Shown: positions 34,356 through 46,349 of the stretch, piece after piece
Layout of the letters: each line of letters begins with the position of its first letter
Numbering within the stretch: position 1 is the first letter of the stretch
NCBI GenBank assembly: GCA_020248945.1
Contig: JADCGQ010000038.1
Span: 1 to 48,026, forward strand
From: Rubrivivax sp.
Lineage (GTDB): Bacteria > Pseudomonadota > Gammaproteobacteria > Burkholderiales > Burkholderiaceae_C
Direction of reading: 5' to 3'
DNA: 48,026 bases
The notes under the pieces: generated by a model
The model's input: only the letters and a program-made list of their open reading frames with translations
The model's database searches: none
Told to the model about the DNA's origin: nothing
Program-made: the position numbers and the translations under genes

Positions 34356-35357
34356 CTACTTCTGCGCCGCAGCCCAGATCGCGTCGGTGGTGGCGCCGAC
34401 GGGCTTCTTGGTGATGACGGGATCGCTCTTGCCCGTCATCAGCGTGGCCACGGTGCGGTCGAAGGCCTTGGAGTCGAGCCGGCCCAGCGTGCCACCGGCC
34501 ACCAGCTTGGCCACCTCGCCCATCATGCGGGCCTGGTGCTTTTCGGTCTGCGCGCCCGAGGCGTCGTTCTTCAGCACGATCTTCACGGCCTCGGCCTGGT
34601 TCTTCACCGCGTAGTCCCAGCCCTTGAGCGAGGCCTTCACGAACTTGGCCAGCGCCGCGGCCTTCTTCGGGTCGGCCAGCGTCTTCTCGAGCGTGTACAG
34701 GCCGTCTTCCAGCGTGGCCACGCCCTGGTCTTCGTACTTGAAGACGGTCAGCGCCTCGGGCTTCATGCCGGCATCGATGAGCTGCCAGTACTCGTTGTAG
34801 GTCATGGTGCTGATGCAGGCGGCCTGCTTCTGCAGCAGCGGGTCGACGTTGAAGCCCTGCTTGAGCACCTTCACGCCGCCGGCGCTGCCGTCGGTCTTGA
34901 GGCCGAGCTTGTCCATCCAGCTCATGAACGGGTACTCGTTGCCGAAGAACCAGACGCCCAGCGTCTTGCCCTTGAAGTCGGCCGGGGTCTTGACGCCGCT
35001 GTCGTTGCGGCAGGTGAGCTGCATGCCCGAGCGCTGGTACACCTGCGCGATGTTCACCAGCGGCACGCCTTTCTCGCGCGTGGCCAGGGCCGAGGGCATC
35101 CAGTCGACCACGACGTCGGCACCGCCACCGGCGATCACCTGGCTGGGGTTGATGTCGGGGCCACCGGCCTTGATGGTGACGTCGAGGCCGACGTCCTTGT
35201 AGAAGCCCTTGTCCTTGGCCACGTAGTAGCCGGCGAACTGGGCCTGGGTGACCCACTTCAGCTGCAGCGTGAGCTTTTCCTGCGCCTGGGCGCCGAACGA
35301 AAGCGCCAGCAGCGCAGCGGCCATGGCCACGGTCTTGATCGAGGTCTTGTTCATCAC
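34356..35357 (-). CDS. ABC transporter substrate-binding protein (NMT1/THI5-like), probable pyrimidine importer
   Basis: Periplasmic binding protein of 333 aa with the signal peptide MNKTSIKTVAMAAALLALSF ending in GAQAQ. The NMT1/THI5 fold is recognised by QLKWVTQAQFAGYYVAKDKG, followed by IKAGGPDINPSQVIAGGGAD and the MTYNEYWQL block. Relatives bind pyrimidine compounds such as thiamine precursors. Its place at the end of a reductive pyrimidine catabolism operon, with two permeases and an ATPase, suggests uracil, thymine or dihydropyrimidine uptake; the ligand is inference. It starts 40 bases after the second permease gene. Confidence 0.85.
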   Translation of the reverse strand: MMNKTSIKTVAMAAALLALSFGAQAQEKLTLQLKWVTQAQFAGYYVAKDKGFYKDVGLDVTIKAGGPDINPSQVIAGGGADVVVDWMPSALATREKGVPLVNIAQVYQRSGMQLTCRNDSGVKTPADFKGKTLGVWFFGNEYPFMSWMDKLGLKTDGSAGGVKVLKQGFNVDPLLQKQAACISTMTYNEYWQLIDAGMKPEALTVFKYEDQGVATLEDGLYTLEKTLADPKKAAALAKFVKASLKGWDYAVKNQAEAVKIVLKNDASGAQTEKHQARMMGEVAKLVAGGTLGRLDSKAFDRTVATLMTGKSDPVITKKPVGATTDAIWAAAQK

Positions 35358-35397
35358 GGGTTCTCTCTCCTGGGTTGAAGGGACGGGACGGGACGGG

Positions 35398-36231
35398 TCA
35401 CTTGCGGAAACTGGGGTGCCAGAACGTCAGGCTTCGCTCGAGCAGCGCCACGAGGCCGTAGAAGGCCGAGCCGGCCAGCGCGGCGATGGTGATGGCGGCC
35501 CACACCACGTCGACGTTCATGCGCGCCACCTCGGCACTGATGCGGAAGCCCAGGCCGACGATGGGCGAGCCGAAGAACTCGGCCACGATGGCGGCGATGA
35601 GCGCGAGCGTGGAGTTGATCTTCAGCGCATTGAAGATGAACGGCAAGGCCCCCGGCAGCCGCAGCTTGGCCAGCGTGGCGGTGTGGCCGGCGGCGTAGGT
35701 GCGCATCAGGTCGCGGTGCATGGCGTCCACCGTGGCCAGGCCGGCCAGCGTGTTGACGAGCATCGGGAAGAAGGTGACGACGGCGGCCACCGCTGCCTTG
35801 CTCTGCCAGTCGAAGCCGAACCACATCACCATGATGGGCGCGATGCCGACGATGGGCACGGCGCTCGCCAGGTTGGCCAGCGGCAGCAGGCCGCGCTTGA
35901 GCAGGCCGAAGCGGTCGGCCGCCAGAGCCACCGCGAAGCCGCTGCCGCAGCCCACCAGGTAGCCGGCCAGCACGCCGGTGCCCGTCTGCAGGAAGTCGGG
36001 CCACAGCACGTGCCAGCGCTCGCCCAGCGCGGCGGCCACTTCGCTGGGGGCGGGCAGCAGGATGCTGGGCACGTCCCAGGCCACGACGATGAACTCCCAC
36101 AGGCCGATGACGCCCACGCCCAGCAGGCCCGGCGCCAGCCACTCGCGCCCGCGGCCGGGTGGCAGCGCGGCCAGCCAGCTCAAGGCGAACCACAGCGCCG
36201 TGAGCAGCGCGAGCAACAGCGCGAGGTTCAT
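35398..36231 (-). CDS. ABC transporter permease (second of a pair)
   Basis: Inner-membrane permease of 277 aa with about six helices. The EAA-type ATPase contact loop is AAGHTATLAKLRLPGALPFI (about 190-210). The first helix (MNLALLLALLTALWFALSWL) and VPIVGIAPIMVMWFGFDW are typical of the SsuC/TauC/ThiX-like family. ATG at 36231 overlaps the stop of the first permease by four bases (ATGA), showing coupling. The longer frame toward 36966 is a shadow of that gene. It forms the heteromeric channel with the neighbouring permease. Confidence 0.9.
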   Translation of the reverse strand: MNLALLLALLTALWFALSWLAALPPGRGREWLAPGLLGVGVIGLWEFIVVAWDVPSILLPAPSEVAAALGERWHVLWPDFLQTGTGVLAGYLVGCGSGFAVALAADRFGLLKRGLLPLANLASAVPIVGIAPIMVMWFGFDWQSKAAVAAVVTFFPMLVNTLAGLATVDAMHRDLMRTYAAGHTATLAKLRLPGALPFIFNALKINSTLALIAAIVAEFFGSPIVGLGFRISAEVARMNVDVVWAAITIAALAGSAFYGLVALLERSLTFWHPSFRK

Positions 36232-37151
36232 GCGCGCCCGCCCATGAAGCGCATCGTCACGCGTTCGGCCAGCCCCACCGCGGCCACCAACGCCACGCCC
36301 AGCAAGGCGGCCATGAACAGCGCCGACCAGATCTGGATCGTCTGCCCGAAGTACGAGCCCGACAGCAGCCGTGCCCCGAGCCCGGCCTGCGCGCCGGTGG
36401 GCAGTTCGCCGACGATGGCGCCCACCAGACTGGTGGCGATGGCCACCTTGGCGCTGGCAAACAGGAAGGGCAGCGCGGCCGGCAGCCGCAGCTTCCACAG
36501 CGTCTGCGGCGCGCTGGCGCTGTAGGTGCGCATCAGGTCGCGCTGCAGCGGGTCGGGGCTGCGCAGGCCCTTGACCATGCCGATGGCCACCGGAAAGAAG
36601 CACAGGTACATCGAGATCACCGCCTTGCTCATCAGCGGCGGGTAGCCCATGCTGCCGAGCACCACCACCACCATCGGCGCGATGGCCAGGATCGGAATGG
36701 TCTGCGACGCGATGATCCACGGCAGCAGCCCGCGGTCGAGCACCACGCTGTGCACCACGCCGATGGCCAGCAGCACGCCCAGCGTCATGCCGAGCGCGAA
36801 GCCCAGCAAGGTGGCGGTGAGCGTGACACCCGCGTGGTGCACCAGGCTGCGCGGGCTGTCGATCTCGGTCTCGAACACCGAGACCCACCAGTTCTGGGCC
36901 ACCTGGTGCGGCGCCGGCAGCACCGGGCGCTCCATCGCCCAGGCGCCTTGGGCCAGTTGCTGCCAACCCCAGGGCTCACCGAGGCCGTCGAGCCGCTCGC
37001 TCACCTGCGGCGCGTTCAGCGCCACGGCGCCGCCGTACCAGGCAACCAGGATCAGGGCCACCACCAGCAGCACCGGCCCCGCGTGGTGCCACAGGCCCGC
37101 GAGCGGCCCGGGCGCACGAGGAGTCGGCAGCGCTGCCGCGGCGTCAGTCAT
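36228..37151 (-). CDS. ABC transporter permease (first of a pair)
   Basis: Permease of 307 aa. An N-terminal cytoplasmic Pro/Ala stretch leads to the first helix (PVLLVVALILVAWYGG). The loop YSASAPQTLWKLRLPAALPF is the EAA motif. A periplasmic segment with two conserved Trp pairs (GEPWGWQQLAQGAWAMERP, about 58-76) lies between helices 1 and 2. ATG at 37151 overlaps the ATPase stop by eight bases. It differs in sequence from the second permease, so the pore is a heterodimer. Confidence 0.9.
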   Translation of the reverse strand: MTDAAAALPTPRAPGPLAGLWHHAGPVLLVVALILVAWYGGAVALNAPQVSERLDGLGEPWGWQQLAQGAWAMERPVLPAPHQVAQNWWVSVFETEIDSPRSLVHHAGVTLTATLLGFALGMTLGVLLAIGVVHSVVLDRGLLPWIIASQTIPILAIAPMVVVVLGSMGYPPLMSKAVISMYLCFFPVAIGMVKGLRSPDPLQRDLMRTYSASAPQTLWKLRLPAALPFLFASAKVAIATSLVGAIVGELPTGAQAGLGARLLSGSYFGQTIQIWSALFMAALLGVALVAAVGLAERVTMRFMGGRA

Positions 37152-37962
37152 AGCTGTGCCCGGCGCGCAAGGCCTCGCGCACGCGGTGCGCAACGGCCGC
37201 GAACTCGGGGCTGTCGCGCACATCGAGCTTGCGCGGCCACGGAATCGGGTTGTCGATGATCTCGAGGATGCGGCCCGGCCGCGGGCTCATCACGACGATG
37301 CGGTTGGCGAGGAACACCGCCTCGCTGATGCTGTGCGTGACGAAGACCACCGTCTTGCCGGTGCGTTCCCACAGCCGCAGCAGCTGCTCGTTGAGGTGAT
37401 CGCGCGTGATCTCGTCGAGCGCGCCGAAGGGCTCGTCCATCAGCAGCAGCGCCGGCTCCAGCGCCAGCGCGCGCGCGATCGACACGCGCTGCTGCATGCC
37501 ACCCGACAGCTGCCACGGGTACTTGCGCTCGAAGCCTTCCAGCCCCACCAGCGCGAGCTGCTTCAGTGCGCGCTCGCGGCGCGCTGCGGCGGGCACGCCG
37601 ACGATCTCCAGCGGCAGCATCACGTTCTTCAGCACGTTGCGCCAGGGGTACAGCGCCGCGGCCTGGAACACATAGCCGTAGGCCCGCGCCAGCCGCGCCT
37701 GTTCGGCCGACACGCCGTTGACGAGCATCGTGCCTGCCGTGGGCCGTTCCAGATCGGCGATCACGCGCATCAAGGTCGTCTTGCCGCAGCCCGAAGGGCC
37801 GATGAAGGACACGAACTCGCCGCGCGCGATCGTGAGGTTCACGTCCGAGAGCGCCGTCACTGGTGTGTCGGCGGTCTGGAACACCAGCGACAGATCCTTC
37901 GCGACGACCGCGTGCTGCGCCTGGGCGGCCACGGGCGCCAACTGTTCCACGGACTCCCGCAT
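37144..37962 (-). CDS. ABC transporter ATP-binding protein
   Basis: Cytoplasmic ATPase of 272 aa of the nitrate/sulfonate/taurine importer subfamily. Walker A is SFIGPSGCGKTTLMRVIADL, the Q-loop is in YGYVFQAAALYPWR, the signature is QLSGGMQQRVSIARAL and Walker B with catalytic Glu is LLLMDEPFGALDE; the H-loop is VVFVTHSISEAVFL. ATG at 37962 shares one base with the stop of the hydrolase gene (TGATG). The tail IDNPIPWPRKLDVRDSPEF is typical of pyrimidine/thiamine-like importers. Confidence 0.92.
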   Translation of the reverse strand: MRESVEQLAPVAAQAQHAVVAKDLSLVFQTADTPVTALSDVNLTIARGEFVSFIGPSGCGKTTLMRVIADLERPTAGTMLVNGVSAEQARLARAYGYVFQAAALYPWRNVLKNVMLPLEIVGVPAAARRERALKQLALVGLEGFERKYPWQLSGGMQQRVSIARALALEPALLLMDEPFGALDEITRDHLNEQLLRLWERTGKTVVFVTHSISEAVFLANRIVVMSPRPGRILEIIDNPIPWPRKLDVRDSPEFAAVAHRVREALRAGHSYD

Positions 37963-39218
37963 CAAGATGCCACACCCGCGCGCTCGAGCATCGCGTGCAG
38001 CAGCACGTTGCAGCCGGCGGTGATGTGCTCGGGCTGCGCATCCTCGATCTCGTTGTGGCTGATGCCGTCCTTGCAGGGGATGAAGATCATCCCGGCCGGC
38101 ACCAGCTTGGCCATGTACAGGGCGTCGTGGCCGGCGCCGGACACCGCTTCCATGTGGCTGTAGCCCAGCGCCTGGGTGGCGCGCGCCACTGCGTCCACGC
38201 AGTCGGCATGGAACTCCGTGGCCGGGAACGAAGTGACCAGCTTGATGTCGATGGGCAGGCCGCTCTCGGCGCTGAGCCTCGCGGCCACACCGCGGATGTC
38301 GGCGTCCATCTGGTCGCAAAGCGCCTCGCTGGCGTTGCGCAGGTCGATGCTGAACTTGACGTTGCCCGGGATCACGTTGCGGCTGTTCGGGAACACCTGC
38401 ACCATGCCCACGGTGCCGCGCCCGTGCGGGGGATGGCGGTGCGCGCAGGCCACCACCTCCTGCATCAGCTTCGTCGCCACCTGCAGCGCATCCTTGCGCA
38501 GGGCCATCGGCGTGGGGCCGGCGTGGGCTTCCATGCCGGTGACGACGCAGTCGTACCAGCGCACGCCCAGCACGCCAGTGACGACACCGATGGTCTTGCC
38601 GTGGTCCTCGAGCACCGGGCCCTGTTCGATGTGGGTCTCGAAGTAGGCGCCGATGGGGTGGGCGCCGGGCTCTTCGGCACCCAGGTAGCCGATGCGCTCG
38701 AGCTCGTCCTTCACCGACTTGCCCTCGGTGTCGGTGGCGGCGTAGGCGTGCTCCAGCGTGAAGGCCTTGGCGAAGACACCCGAGCCCATCATCACCGGCA
38801 CGAAACGCGAGCCTTCTTCGTTGGTCCAGAAGGCCACCTCGATGGGGGCTTCGGTCTCGATGCCGTGGTCGTTGAGCGTGCGCACCACCTCCAGGCCCGC
38901 CAGCACGCCGTAGTTGCCGTCGAACTTGCCACCGGTGGGCTGGGTGTCGATGTGGCTGCCGGTCATGATGGGCGGCAGGCTGTTGTTGCGCCCGGCCCGG
39001 CGCATGAAGCCGTTGCCGATCTGGTCGATGGTGACCGTCATGCCCGCCTCGCGCGCCCAGCGCGTGACGAGATCGCGGCCCTGCTTGTCGAGCTCGCTAA
39101 GCGCCAGGCGGCACACGCCGCCCTTCGGCGTGGCGCCGATGGCGGCCAGCTCCATCAGGGCGCTCCACAGGCGCGGGCCGTCGATGCGCAGCGCGCTGGG
39201 CGAGGTCTTCATGTCCAT
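37962..39218 (-). CDS. Zn-dependent N-carbamoyl amidohydrolase (beta-ureidopropionase-like, M20 family)
   Basis: Third enzyme of reductive pyrimidine breakdown: N-carbamoyl-beta-alanine (or the beta-aminoisobutyrate form) to the beta-amino acid, CO2 and ammonia. The protein has 418 aa. Metal ligands appear in GSHIDTQPTGGKFDG, WTNEEGSRF, ETHIEQGPVLE and the C-terminal GISHNEIEDAQ. SGAGHDALYMAKL and PNSRNVIPGNV line the substrate site. Hydantoin and allantoate hydrolases of the same family are close; the gene order decides. It begins 12 bases after the hydA stop and couples to the ATPase gene. Confidence 0.88.
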   Translation of the reverse strand: MDMKTSPSALRIDGPRLWSALMELAAIGATPKGGVCRLALSELDKQGRDLVTRWAREAGMTVTIDQIGNGFMRRAGRNNSLPPIMTGSHIDTQPTGGKFDGNYGVLAGLEVVRTLNDHGIETEAPIEVAFWTNEEGSRFVPVMMGSGVFAKAFTLEHAYAATDTEGKSVKDELERIGYLGAEEPGAHPIGAYFETHIEQGPVLEDHGKTIGVVTGVLGVRWYDCVVTGMEAHAGPTPMALRKDALQVATKLMQEVVACAHRHPPHGRGTVGMVQVFPNSRNVIPGNVKFSIDLRNASEALCDQMDADIRGVAARLSAESGLPIDIKLVTSFPATEFHADCVDAVARATQALGYSHMEAVSGAGHDALYMAKLVPAGMIFIPCKDGISHNEIEDAQPEHITAGCNVLLHAMLERAGVAS

Positions 39219-39230
39219 GGGGTGTCTCCT

Positions 39231-40739
<1,509 letters not shown>

Positions 40740-42044
40740 TCAGGCGCGGCCCACGGGGTTGTTCGGATGCTGCGTCCACGGCAGATGGCCGGCCTGCACC
40801 GGCTGGCGCGTGCGCGTGTCCATCTCGCCCGGCGGCAGCGGGCGCATCGTGATGCACTGCGGCACCGGGCAGACGTTGACGCACAGGTTGCAGCCCACGC
40901 ACTCGTCTTCCTTGATCTCGAAGTGGCGCTTGCCGTCCTTGCTGGCGGTGATGGCCTGGTGCGAGGTGTCTTCGCAGGCGATGTGGCAGCGGCCGCACTG
41001 GATGCACAGGCTCTGGTCGATGACCGCCTTCTCGGTGTAGGCCAGGTTCAGGTGCTGCCAGTCGGTGACGGTGGGCAGCGCCATCCCGCGGAAGGCCTCG
41101 ATGGTGGCGTAGCCTTTTTCGTCCATGTAGTTCGACAGGCCGTCGATCATGTCCTGCACGATCTTGAAGCCGTAGACCATGGCGGCGGTGCACACCTGCA
41201 CGTTGCCGCAGCCCAGGGCCAGGTACTCGGCCGCGTCGCGCCAGCTGCCGATGCCACCGATGCCGCTGATGGGCAGCCCACGCGTGGCGGCGTCGCGCCC
41301 GATCTCGGCCACCATGTTCAGCGCGATGGGCTTCACCGCCGGGCCGCAGTAGCCGCCGTGCGAGCCCATGCCGCCGATGGCGGGGCTCATGGTCATGCGG
41401 TCGAGGTCCACGCCCATGATGGAGCTCACGGTGTTGATCAGGCTCACCGCGTCGGCACCGCCGGCCTTGGCTGCGCGCGCCGGGTGGCGGATGTCGGTGA
41501 TGTTGGGCGTGAGCTTCACGATCACCGGCAGCCTGCTCGCCTGCTTGCACCAGGCCGTGACCATCTGGATGTACTCGGGCACCTGCCCCACGGCCGAGCC
41601 CATGCCGCGCTCGCTCATGCCGTGCGGGCAGCCGAAGTTGAGCTCCACGCCGTCGGCGCCGGTGTCTTCGACCATCGGCAGCACGGCTTTCCAGGCGCGC
41701 TCTTCGCACGGCACCATCAGGCTGACGACGAGCGCCCGGTCGGGCCACAGGCGCTTGACCTCGCGGATCTCGGCCAGGTTCACCTGCAGCGGCCGGTCGG
41801 TGATGAGCTCGATGTTGTTGAAGCCGAGCACTCGGCCGTCGATGCCGCGCAAGGCCCCGTAGCGAGGGCCGCTGACGTTGACGATCGGCGGGCCGTCTTC
41901 GCCCAGCGTCTTCCAGACGACACCGCCCCAGCCGGCCTCGAAGGCGCGGTGCACGTTGTAGGCCTTGTCGGTGGGCGGTGCGCTGGCCAGCCAGAACGGG
42001 TTGGGGCTCTTGATGCCGACGAATTCAGAGCGCAGGTCAGCCAT
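40740..42044 (-). CDS. preA: NAD-dependent dihydropyrimidine dehydrogenase, subunit PreA
   Basis: Catalytic flavoprotein subunit of 434 aa that reduces uracil and thymine to the dihydro forms. A TIM-barrel FMN domain (about 1-310) has NPFWLASAPPTDKAYNV, VELNFGCPHGMSERGMGSAV and ISGIGGIGSWRDAAEYLALG. Two 4Fe-4S clusters follow: CIQCGRCHIACEDT and CVGCNLCVNVCPVPQC (about 340-400). ATG at 42044 has GGAG upstream and overlaps the preT stop by eight bases, so the two subunits are coupled. The open frame to 42338 is a shadow. Confidence 0.95.
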   Translation of the reverse strand: MADLRSEFVGIKSPNPFWLASAPPTDKAYNVHRAFEAGWGGVVWKTLGEDGPPIVNVSGPRYGALRGIDGRVLGFNNIELITDRPLQVNLAEIREVKRLWPDRALVVSLMVPCEERAWKAVLPMVEDTGADGVELNFGCPHGMSERGMGSAVGQVPEYIQMVTAWCKQASRLPVIVKLTPNITDIRHPARAAKAGGADAVSLINTVSSIMGVDLDRMTMSPAIGGMGSHGGYCGPAVKPIALNMVAEIGRDAATRGLPISGIGGIGSWRDAAEYLALGCGNVQVCTAAMVYGFKIVQDMIDGLSNYMDEKGYATIEAFRGMALPTVTDWQHLNLAYTEKAVIDQSLCIQCGRCHIACEDTSHQAITASKDGKRHFEIKEDECVGCNLCVNVCPVPQCITMRPLPPGEMDTRTRQPVQAGHLPWTQHPNNPVGRA

Positions 42045-43392
42045 GTCGGGACTCCGGTGCTGCAGGTTGCTGTCGCAGGGCGGCGTCGATCGAGCGTGCC
42101 GCCACCTTGCCGTGCTCCACGGCCTCGACCGTGAGATCGCGTCCGCCGGCGCAGCAGTCGCCACCCGCCCACACGCCGGGCAGGCTGGTGCGGCCCTCGC
42201 CGTCGGTGGCGATGCGGCCCTGCTCCAGCCGAAAGGCCGCGCCGACGGGTGCGGCGACGAAGGTCTGCCCGATCGCGCGCAGCACCCGGTCGGCGTGCAG
42301 CACGAAGGTCTCGCCGGTGGGCACCAGCTTGCCGCCATCGAGCCGGGTGGCCGCGAAGCGCACGCCCGTCACCTGCCCGCCTTCGGCCAGCACCGCCTCG
42401 GGCGCGGCCCAGTAGCGGATCGAGACGCCGTGGGTCTGCGCCCAGGCCCGCTCGTGCGCCGACGCCGGCATGGCCTCGGCGCCCCGGCGGTAGGCGATGG
42501 TCACGGTCTCGGCACCCAGCAGCTTGGACTGCACCGCGGCGTCCACCGCCGTCATGCCGCCGCCGATCACCAGAACGTGCCGGCCGACCGGTACCGCCGA
42601 CAGGTCACTCGCCTGCCGCAGTTCGGCAATGAAGTCCACCGCATCGGCCAGGCCCGCGGCGGCCTCGGCGCCCGGCTCGGGAATGCCCAGCGTGTTGACG
42701 CCGGCCAGCCCCAGGCCCAGGAACACCGCGTCGAAGTCGGCGCGCAGGCTCTCCAGCGTGATCGCATCGCCCAGCGCCACGCCGGTGCGCAGCTCGATGC
42801 CACCGATCGACAGCAGCCAGTCGAGCTCGGCCTGCGCGAAGTCGCCGGTGGCCTTGTACGAGGCGATGCCGTATTCGTTGAGCCCCCCGCCCTTGGCGCG
42901 GGCCTCGAAGACCACCACGTCGTGCCCGGCCCGCGCCAGGCCGTGTGCGCAGGCCAGGCCGGCCGGGCCGGCACCCACCACGGCCACGCGGCGGCCGGTG
43001 GGCTCGGCCCGGGTGAAGAGCGGCGCGCCCGGCTTCGCGAACAGCGCGTCGGTGGCGTGGCGCTGCAGCAGGCCGATCTCGACCGGCTTGTCTTCCAGCG
43101 TGTGGCGCACGCAGGCGTCTTCGCACAACACCTCGGTCGGGCACACGCGCGCGCACATGCCGCCCAGCGGGTTGGCCTCGAGGATGGCCGAGGCCGCCCC
43201 GCGCAGGTTGCCCTGGGCGATGCGGGCGATGAACGACGGGATGTCGATGCCCGTGGGGCAGGCCGTGACGCAGGGCGCGTCGTGGCAGTAGTGGCAGCGC
43301 TCGGCCTGCACGAGCGCCTGCGCGGGCGTCAACGGCGGCTTGGCGGCGGCGATGTCGCTCGCGATCGCCTCGTGGGTTCGGCGCCCCGGCAT
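42037..43392 (-). CDS. preT: NAD-dependent dihydropyrimidine dehydrogenase, subunit PreT
   Basis: Electron-input subunit of 451 aa, related to the GltD/glutamate synthase small subunit. N-terminal 4Fe-4S cysteines are in CHYCHDAPCVTACPTGID and CARVCPTEVLCEDAC (about 30-100). FAD binding is VAVVGAGPAGLACAHGLA and NAD(P)H binding is HVLVIGGGMTAVDAAVQ. C-terminal LPGVWAGGDCCAGG closes the FAD site. ATG at 43392 has AGGAG six bases upstream. It is the first gene of the operon, and the likely operator lies about 60-75 bases upstream. Confidence 0.93.
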   Translation of the reverse strand: MPGRRTHEAIASDIAAAKPPLTPAQALVQAERCHYCHDAPCVTACPTGIDIPSFIARIAQGNLRGAASAILEANPLGGMCARVCPTEVLCEDACVRHTLEDKPVEIGLLQRHATDALFAKPGAPLFTRAEPTGRRVAVVGAGPAGLACAHGLARAGHDVVVFEARAKGGGLNEYGIASYKATGDFAQAELDWLLSIGGIELRTGVALGDAITLESLRADFDAVFLGLGLAGVNTLGIPEPGAEAAAGLADAVDFIAELRQASDLSAVPVGRHVLVIGGGMTAVDAAVQSKLLGAETVTIAYRRGAEAMPASAHERAWAQTHGVSIRYWAAPEAVLAEGGQVTGVRFAATRLDGGKLVPTGETFVLHADRVLRAIGQTFVAAPVGAAFRLEQGRIATDGEGRTSLPGVWAGGDCCAGGRDLTVEAVEHGKVAARSIDAALRQQPAAPESRHG

Positions 43393-43452
43393 GGTGTTCT
43401 CCTGGTGGTCAGGTGGCACGGCCTTCGCAGAAGCGAGAACCGGGCCAGAATA

Positions 43453-43468
43453 CTCACCAAGTGGTAAA
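43453..43468. promoter_or_regulatory. RutR-like operator palindrome between preT and the TetR gene
   Basis: CTCACCAAGTGGTAAA has the core ACCA-AG-TGGT, close to the known RutR site TTGACCANNTGGTCAA. It sits in the divergent intergenic region, 61 bases from the preT start and 40 from the regulator start, so one site could control both genes. Confidence 0.65.
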
Positions 43469-43507
43469 AATCAGCCCATTCGGACTTACCCGCCTCCGTC
43501 CTTGAGC

Positions 43508-44143
43508 ATGCCGAGCCCGCTCGACACCCCCCCGCGCAGTGACCGCCGGCTCGACAAGGAACGCAGCATCCTGCGCGAGGCCGAGGCGCAGTTCGCCCGC
43601 TTCGGCCTCGAGGGCGCCACGCTCGAGGGCATCGGCGCCGCGCTCGGCATGAGCCGGCACGCGCTGCTGTACTACTACCCGAGCAAGGAACTGCTGTACC
43701 GACGTGTGCTCGACGACGTGCTGTCGCACTGGCTCGGTGGCATGGGCGAACTGGCGCGCGCCAGCGATCCGCAAGCTGGCCTGGCCGCGTACATCGCCGC
43801 CAAGCTCAGGTGTTCGCAGGAGCGGCCCGATGGATCGCGCGTGTTCACCAAGGAGGTGATCGCCGGTGCACCGCACTACAGCGAGGCGATCACCACGCAG
43901 GTGCGGCCGGTGCTCGAGGCCGACGTGCAGGCCTTCGAGCGCTGGGCGCGCTCAGGCCGGGTGCGCCGGGCCGACTTCCGGCACCTGATCTTCATGATCT
44001 GGGCCATGACGCAGGCCTACGCCGACCACGCGCGCCAGTTTTCGCTGCTTCTGGGCAAGCCCCACCTGGACGGCGAAGACTTCGCCGCGGCGCAGGAGGT
44101 GATCTTCCGCATGGCCTGGGGCGCGGTGGCACCCCAGGCTTGA
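43508..44143 (+). CDS. TetR-family regulator (RutR-like), probable control of pyrimidine catabolism
   Basis: Transcription factor of 211 aa. The HTH is in GATLEGIGAALGMSRHALLYYYPSKELLYRRVL (about 38-70; only the first part is needed to recognise it), followed by the helical ligand domain with MIWAMTQAYADHARQF (RutR-type C-terminal region). E. coli RutR binds uracil or thymine; the same ligand is plausible here. ATG at 43508 (MPSPLDTPPRSDRRLDKERS) fits family length; the open frame to 43340 crosses the operator and the preT start and is not real. Divergence from preT supports control of that operon. Confidence 0.88.
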   Translation: MPSPLDTPPRSDRRLDKERSILREAEAQFARFGLEGATLEGIGAALGMSRHALLYYYPSKELLYRRVLDDVLSHWLGGMGELARASDPQAGLAAYIAAKLRCSQERPDGSRVFTKEVIAGAPHYSEAITTQVRPVLEADVQAFERWARSGRVRRADFRHLIFMIWAMTQAYADHARQFSLLLGKPHLDGEDFAAAQEVIFRMAWGAVAPQA

Positions 44144-44159
44144 ATCGCCCCGGCCTCGA

Positions 44160-46136
<1,977 letters not shown>

Positions 46137-46226
46137 CTCTTGTCTCCGTGGGAACGTGCTGAAGTTGGTATGGGCCCGATCAGGTGCGAATGCTGAGAAC
46201 AGGCTCTGACAAGGTGCTGACGAACC

Positions 46227-46252
46227 CCGAACCTACAATTTGATCGGTTCGG
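46227..46252. promoter_or_regulatory. Inverted repeat around a -10-like box upstream of fumarase
   Basis: CCGAACC (46227-46233) and GGTTCGG (46246-46252) are perfect complements, with a further partial match outward (one bulged C). The 12-base loop contains TACAAT (46234-46239), a likely -10 box of the fumarase gene. It may be an operator for the acs/fumarase divergent region. No -35 with good spacing was found. Confidence 0.4.
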
Positions 46253-46349
46253 GTTGACCCCGACACGACGAGTAAACCCTGCCCGAACACCCTTTTCCGG
46301 GCGGTTCGCCTGCCTCCGGTTCGCGAACTGAATGACCCACGGAGACGCG

